A stretch of DNA of 64,000 nt from Sarcophilus harrisii. Taxonomy: Eukaryota; Chordata; Mammalia; Dasyuromorphia; Dasyuridae. The DNA lies in NCBI RefSeq assembly GCF_902635505.1, contig NC_045429.1, forward strand, positions 432,911,669-432,975,668. The letters run 5' to 3'. The notes under the pieces were generated by a model. That model was not told the origin of the DNA, did no database searches, and saw only the letters and a list, made by a program, of their open reading frames with translations. Positions 59,976 to 64,000 of the stretch are shown here, piece after piece (position 1 is the first letter of the stretch; each line of letters begins with the position of its first letter). Made by a program: the position numbers and the translations under genes.

Positions 59976-60500
59976 AGGATATGATTAGTTTTTTTTTTTT
60001 TTAACGATAAAAACCTTTTATTTATTAATATTTTACTCTATAAAATATACATGTGTTTAAAAAGAAACAAATGTTGTTGGTTTTCAGTTTTGGTTAATCA
60101 ACAACCATTAATCATAGCCTTTAGAAATTTCAAGTAATGTGTCTATTGCTGTTTAACTTTGGCAAGTTAAGATGTGTTGTTGAGAGACAACTTGTCTCAA
60201 GTAATTTATAATTCTGGACTTCTATTTTGCATTGCCTTGAAATGGTTTTATTTCAACTTAATTCTTAATTCTTTGTAGCTTTGAAAACAGTTCTGTGAGT
60301 AACCATGTGAGGCATCAAGTCTTGAGATCCCTTCAGGTTTTCACTGTCCTAGTCACCCACCATTATGGCAGAATGTAACCTAACATTACTTGGTCATTTC
60401 ATTGTTCCTCTGGAAAGCATTCCTCTGGCATTTTTTTTTCATTTGAATCTATTATTCCTGTCTATTCCCCTGTTAGCCTAGTTCTAGGATATGACTAGCT
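59976..60500 (-). pseudogene. Short processed retrocopy (5'-truncated mRNA end), antisense
   Basis: The insert (59991-60485) starts on + with about 13 T, that is, a poly(A) tail on the - strand. About 15 bases before the tail the - strand carries AATAAATAAAAGG. It is flanked by AGGATATGATTAGTT (59976-59990) and AGGATATGACTAGCT (60486-60500), a 15-base target-site duplication with two T/C differences. The body matches no LINE or SINE I know, and I could not name the parent transcript. It looks like mostly 3' UTR. Confidence 0.65.
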
Positions 60501-60519
60501 TTCAAAAGAATGGCAAACA

Positions 60520-60640
60520 TCTAGGAGAAAGGGTGGGGGAAGAGGAGGGAAAAATAGGAACACAAGGTTTTGCAAGGGTCAATGTTGAAAAATTATCCTT
60601 GCATATGTTTTGAAAATTAAAAAGCTTCAATTAAAAAAAT
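60520..60640 (+). mobile_element. Very short L1 3' tail, sense
   Basis: AACACAAGGTTTTGCAAGGG, TCAATGTTGAAAAATTATCC and GAAAATTAAAAAGCTTCAAT are the terminal bases of an L1. Confidence 0.85.
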
Positions 60641-60676
60641 GGCATATCATCAATAGCTATTTGATTTGTGTAAAGA

Positions 60677-60850
60677 AGTTGGACTGGGGTGGGTGGGTAG
60701 GGGAACAGCTAGATTGTGCAGTGGATAGAGTACAGCCCTGAAGTCAGGAGGATCTGAGTTCAAATGTGATCTCAGATACTTAACACTTCCTGGCTTTGTG
60801 ACCCTGGGCAAGTCACTTAGCCCCAATTGCCTCAGCAAAAAAAGAAGAAG

Positions 60851-60892
<42 letters not shown>

Positions 60893-60927
60893 GAGGAGGA
60901 GGAGGAGGAGGAGGAGTTGGACTGGGG
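60677..60927 (+). mobile_element. WSINE1-like SINE with expanded GGA tail and target-site duplication
   Basis: The SINE body starts near 60701 (GGGAACAGCTAGATTGTGCA) and ends CCCCAATTGCCTCAGC. The tail then grows from A7 through GAAGAA into about 65 bases of GGA/GAA units (60842-60914). AGTTGGACTGGGG flanks the whole unit at 60677-60689 and 60915-60927, so the microsatellite is the SINE's own tail. Confidence 0.9.
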
Positions 60928-61569
60928 GAATGACTGATCAGACTCAAGAATTCATCTGTAAACTTGATAAGAGTTTTTCATATTGGCAGTTGGATAAAAA
61001 TTCTTCATGAGAAACAGAGAACTCTTTTTTTTAAAGTTTGTTATTTTTTAATATAGATATAGATGTACATACTATCTTTAAAGGTAATGGAATTAATTCC
61101 TAAGTACTAAATAATATTTAAAGTTTCCTTCTTACCACAACAGCAGGAATTCTTAAACTAGTGTTTATGAATTGGTTTATTAAAGTATTTTGGTAATGAT
61201 GTCAGTATGAGTGATTTTCTTTGCAATTCTATATTTTTATTTTATACATTTGAAATATTATTCTGAGAATAAATCCATGGATTTCAACAAACTTCCAAAA
61301 AAAAGATTCATGATACAAAAAAACATTAAGAAGTTCTACTCTAGAAAGGTACGTATTATCTAATATTTTGCTTTATTATCTAACTATGGAATTAAAACTT
61401 TATACATTTATGTATATATATGCATATATGTAGTTCATTTCTCCATGAATAAAAATCTTTATGGAAATGTACACTTTTACTTTCTTCTGATCTATAATTT
61501 TCTCCTAAAAAGAAGTGACTGAATATACTTTTTATATAGTCAGATTTCAATAAATGGACAAATATTAAT

Positions 61570-62110
61570 TGTTCATGATTTAAAGGAGCTAATACAATAA
61601 AAATGACAATTCTTCCTGAATTAATCTAGTTATTCAATGTTATCCTAACAGAATTACAAAAAAATATATTTTATTAAGCTAGAAAAAATAATAAAATTCA
61701 TTTGGAAGAACAAAATATCAAGAATAACAAAAAATTAATGGAAAAAAATGTAAAGGAAGGAACTTTAACATGTTAAGCTATATTTTACAACAGTAATTAC
61801 CAAAATTACCAGAATAGAGTAGACATACAATGCACAGTAGTAAATAATTATAATAAATTTGCATTGACAAATGTAAATATTTAAGCTTGTGGAAAAAGTA
61901 TACACTATTTGGTAAAAAGTTGTTGGGAAACCTATAAAGCAACCAAGTGGAAATTGGGTAAGGTCCAAATGAATACATGACATAGATATCATAAGAAAAC
62001 CCAGCTAGAGCTGGGAACTATCATAAGAAACCCCAGAAGAACATGGAATAAATTATCTATTAAACTTATGAATAAGAAAATAATTTATGAATAAACAAGG
62101 AAACAGAGAA
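61570..62110 (+). mobile_element. L1 ORF2 fragment, sense
   Basis: AATGACAATTCTTCCTGAAT, AGCTAGAAAAAATAATAAAA, CATTTGGAAGAACAAAATAT, GTTGTTGGGAAACCTATAAA and ATGAATAAACAAGGAAACAG follow L1 ORF2 order. Degenerate. Confidence 0.85.
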
Positions 62111-62479
62111 CTCTTAAGTGATTTTTTTGGTTTAAATTATTAGTGACATTTCTCCTGACCTCTGTGGACAAGTTTGCACCACTCACAGACTCTCACTTTT
62201 GATCACTTTCTATTCACCTTTTGTTCAATGAGATTTCTCTTCTGCCTCACAAGGACATGGCATGGGAGACATGCTTGTATTTAGCCAGAGATGGTAATAA
62301 AAAGAATCTTGCTTTCTGAACTCCAATATTCTTTGTAGAAAAAAAGGGATTCCAAATTACTATAAGGTGACTTTCCAGCAAAGAAACAAACTTTTCAGGC
62401 AGCATCAACTTGGAGAGCTGCTTCCTAAGAAACTCCAAGTTCAAGAGTTGCCAAGTTTAAATGGTATCTTCTTGAGAGA

Positions 62480-62660
62480 AAAGATTCTCTGATATATCCT
62501 GCTCTGGACATCCCTAGGACACAACATTTACAGCTCTACTTGCCATAAAGCTTGCCTTCCAGGCATCCCTGGGACCCAACACTGCCAGACTTACAGTCTC
62601 TGGTCATGAGATCCTAGACACCCCTGGAAACACATCACTAACAGGCTTGTTTCTGGAAGT
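62480..62660 (+). repeat. Imperfect short tandem repeat of about 60 bp
   Basis: GGACATCCCTAGGACACAAC (from about 62506), AGGCATCCCTGGGACCCAAC (from about 62562) and AGACACCCCTGGAAACACA (from about 62614) recur at 52-56 base spacing. Confidence 0.5.
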
Positions 62661-62949
62661 GCTGGACTGCCATAGCACTGAGACAACATCACCAGAGGGA
62701 AGGCTTCAGGATCTCCTGGCCCCATAATTCCTCTAGTAGTTGAGGATTGTGTTGAAACTTCAAGGTCCAACTCCCCCCTCCCCAAACTTCAAGAGCCATA
62801 TACAGAATATGAGGACTTTGTGTCAAGACTTAAGAGCTGTGCTAAGACCTTGAACATTCTAATCACATATCTTTATTTTAGCATTGTTCTTCCCATTCCT
62901 TGATGCTCTGCCCAGTCTCATTACCCAATGGTTAGCTAGTTCTCAGACC

Positions 62950-64000
62950 TCCCCCAATTGCTGTCCCAATGATCCTCAATCTCTGATTGCCAAAGAGTGA
63001 ACACCTTTCTCCAATATCTTCTGTCTACTCCCAGGTTCCTATTCCCTTTAATCCTACTCTTTATCAGTGTCCCAGTTGACATTTTCCTGCTAATTTATTA
63101 TGCTTGTGGAATTTTCACTCCATAATTCACACATTTCTTTTCATTTTAGACCTCTTCCTCTCAAGCTCTTTCCACTTTCTGGCACTCACTTAGATCTGGC
63201 TCCATCTAAGTGGTGCTGCATCTCTGGCCATCCTTTCCAGTGCTGTTTGTTCCTTTAATCTTTCCCCTTTGCCATAGTCCCACACAGACCAGAATATTCA
63301 TTGCCACTTTCCATACTCTTTTTAATACTGTCTTCACTTGACAACTTTTTTGTGATATTCATTTTAAACAAATTTATCACTCAATCCAGATCCTGATGTC
63401 TGTGATTAGCAGAATTCTCGCATCATTCTTGCCTCCTCTATAGCCTTCAAACTCTCCCAATCTCTTGACTCTTTTCCTGTAGCCTACAAACAAGTCCATC
63501 TCTCTCATTCTTAGAAAACCCTCACCATAGTTTTTTAGTCGATTCCCTAGGATTCTATAAATATAACATCATGCTTGTTGATAGTTTTAGATAGCAGAAT
63601 CTATCTTCTTGAAGTCTTTGCATCATTTATTTATTTATTTTTTTTGCTTTAAGTTTTCATTTTTTATTTTTATTTTTTTTTATTTTTCTTTTATTTTTCT
63701 TTGCATCATTTAATATTGCTCCACTCTTCCCTCCTTTTCAAGGCACTCTGCCCTGGTTTTCCTCCTTTCAGCTTAACTATTTCTTCTTTGTCTCTGTTGC
63801 TGTATCATCATCCATGTCAAACCCACTAACTTTGAGTGTCCCTCTAAGGTTCTGTTTTGGGCTCTCTTCTTTCTTCCTCTATTCTTTCATGACCTCATTG
63901 TTTTCATGAGTTCAATTATTCTATACAAATGATTCCCACAGTGACATGTCCAGTCCTAGTTTCTTTCCTGAAATCCACTTCTGTATCACTACTGGACATT
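62950..64000 (+). mobile_element. L2 LINE ORF2 region, sense, running off the window
   Basis: Pyrimidine-rich L2 sequence. The right end is diagnostic: GTGTCCCTCTAAGGTTCTGT, CATGACCTCATTGTTTTCAT, CCCACAGTGACATGTCCAGT and CTTCTGTATCACTACTGGAC. It is interrupted by a T-rich low-complexity stretch at about 63625-63705. Confidence 0.6.

Larger units (their letters stand above)
53081..64000. other. SUZ12 upstream region without a recognisable gene
   Basis: I find no coding exon here. The neighbour known upstream of SUZ12 in other mammals (UTP6, divergent) is not seen, so it would lie beyond the window. The interval holds MIR relics, a 38-bp tandem duplication, purine microsatellites, L1 fragments, a short retrocopy, a SINE with an expanded tail, and a terminal L2. 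Stretches at 54000-56350, 59500-59970 and 62120-62900 remain unassigned. Confidence 0.75.

Noticed and set aside
60798-61010. Arg/Lys-rich 70-residue open frame
   Set aside because: It is a translation of the SINE's GGA microsatellite tail.
53081-64000. UTP6 or another divergent partner at the SUZ12 promoter
   Set aside because: No frame or exon in this interval resembles UTP6 or any other protein I know. The gene may lie beyond the window.

Overview
The window is nuclear DNA from a marsupial, probably an Australian one. It is AT-rich and intron-dominated. It carries tRNA-derived SINEs of the WSINE1/MAR1 type, 3' ends of marsupial-type L1, and old L2, L3/CR1 and MIR remnants. Species cannot be fixed from the sequence, and all family assignments and human or mouse comparisons are from memory.

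Two protein-coding genes lie tail to tail. On the + strand at the left edge are the last two coding exons and 3' UTR of CRLF3 (7137-7249 and 8007-8263; UTR to about 9535). After about 5.6 kb of intergenic DNA filled with L2, SINE and L1 relics comes the complete SUZ12 gene on the - strand. Its 3' UTR begins near 15160, its stop is at 17156-17158, and it has 16 coding exons up to an ATG at 52033-52035. The exon lengths sum to 2268 nt. This is an unbroken frame of 755 codons plus stop, with GT-AG splice sites at every junction, encoding the SUZ12 subunit of Polycomb repressive complex 2 (PRC2).

The SUZ12 first exon sits in a CpG island (about 51130-53080). Upstream of it are an inverted CCAAT box, an E2F-type site and a ZNF143-like site. 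From 53.1 kb to 64.0 kb I find no gene, only retroelement relics, microsatellites and one short processed retrocopy.

No new gene system was found. The main points worth a second look are the ancestral-looking SUZ12/CRLF3 arrangement, which matters for the human SUZ12P1 copy in the NF1 repeat region; small lineage-specific changes in SUZ12 (a His/Gly-rich N-terminal tract and three extra residues next to a basic patch); the frame-preserving exon 4; three insertions with recognisable target-site duplications; and an unidentified segment of about 1.9 kb in SUZ12 intron 6.
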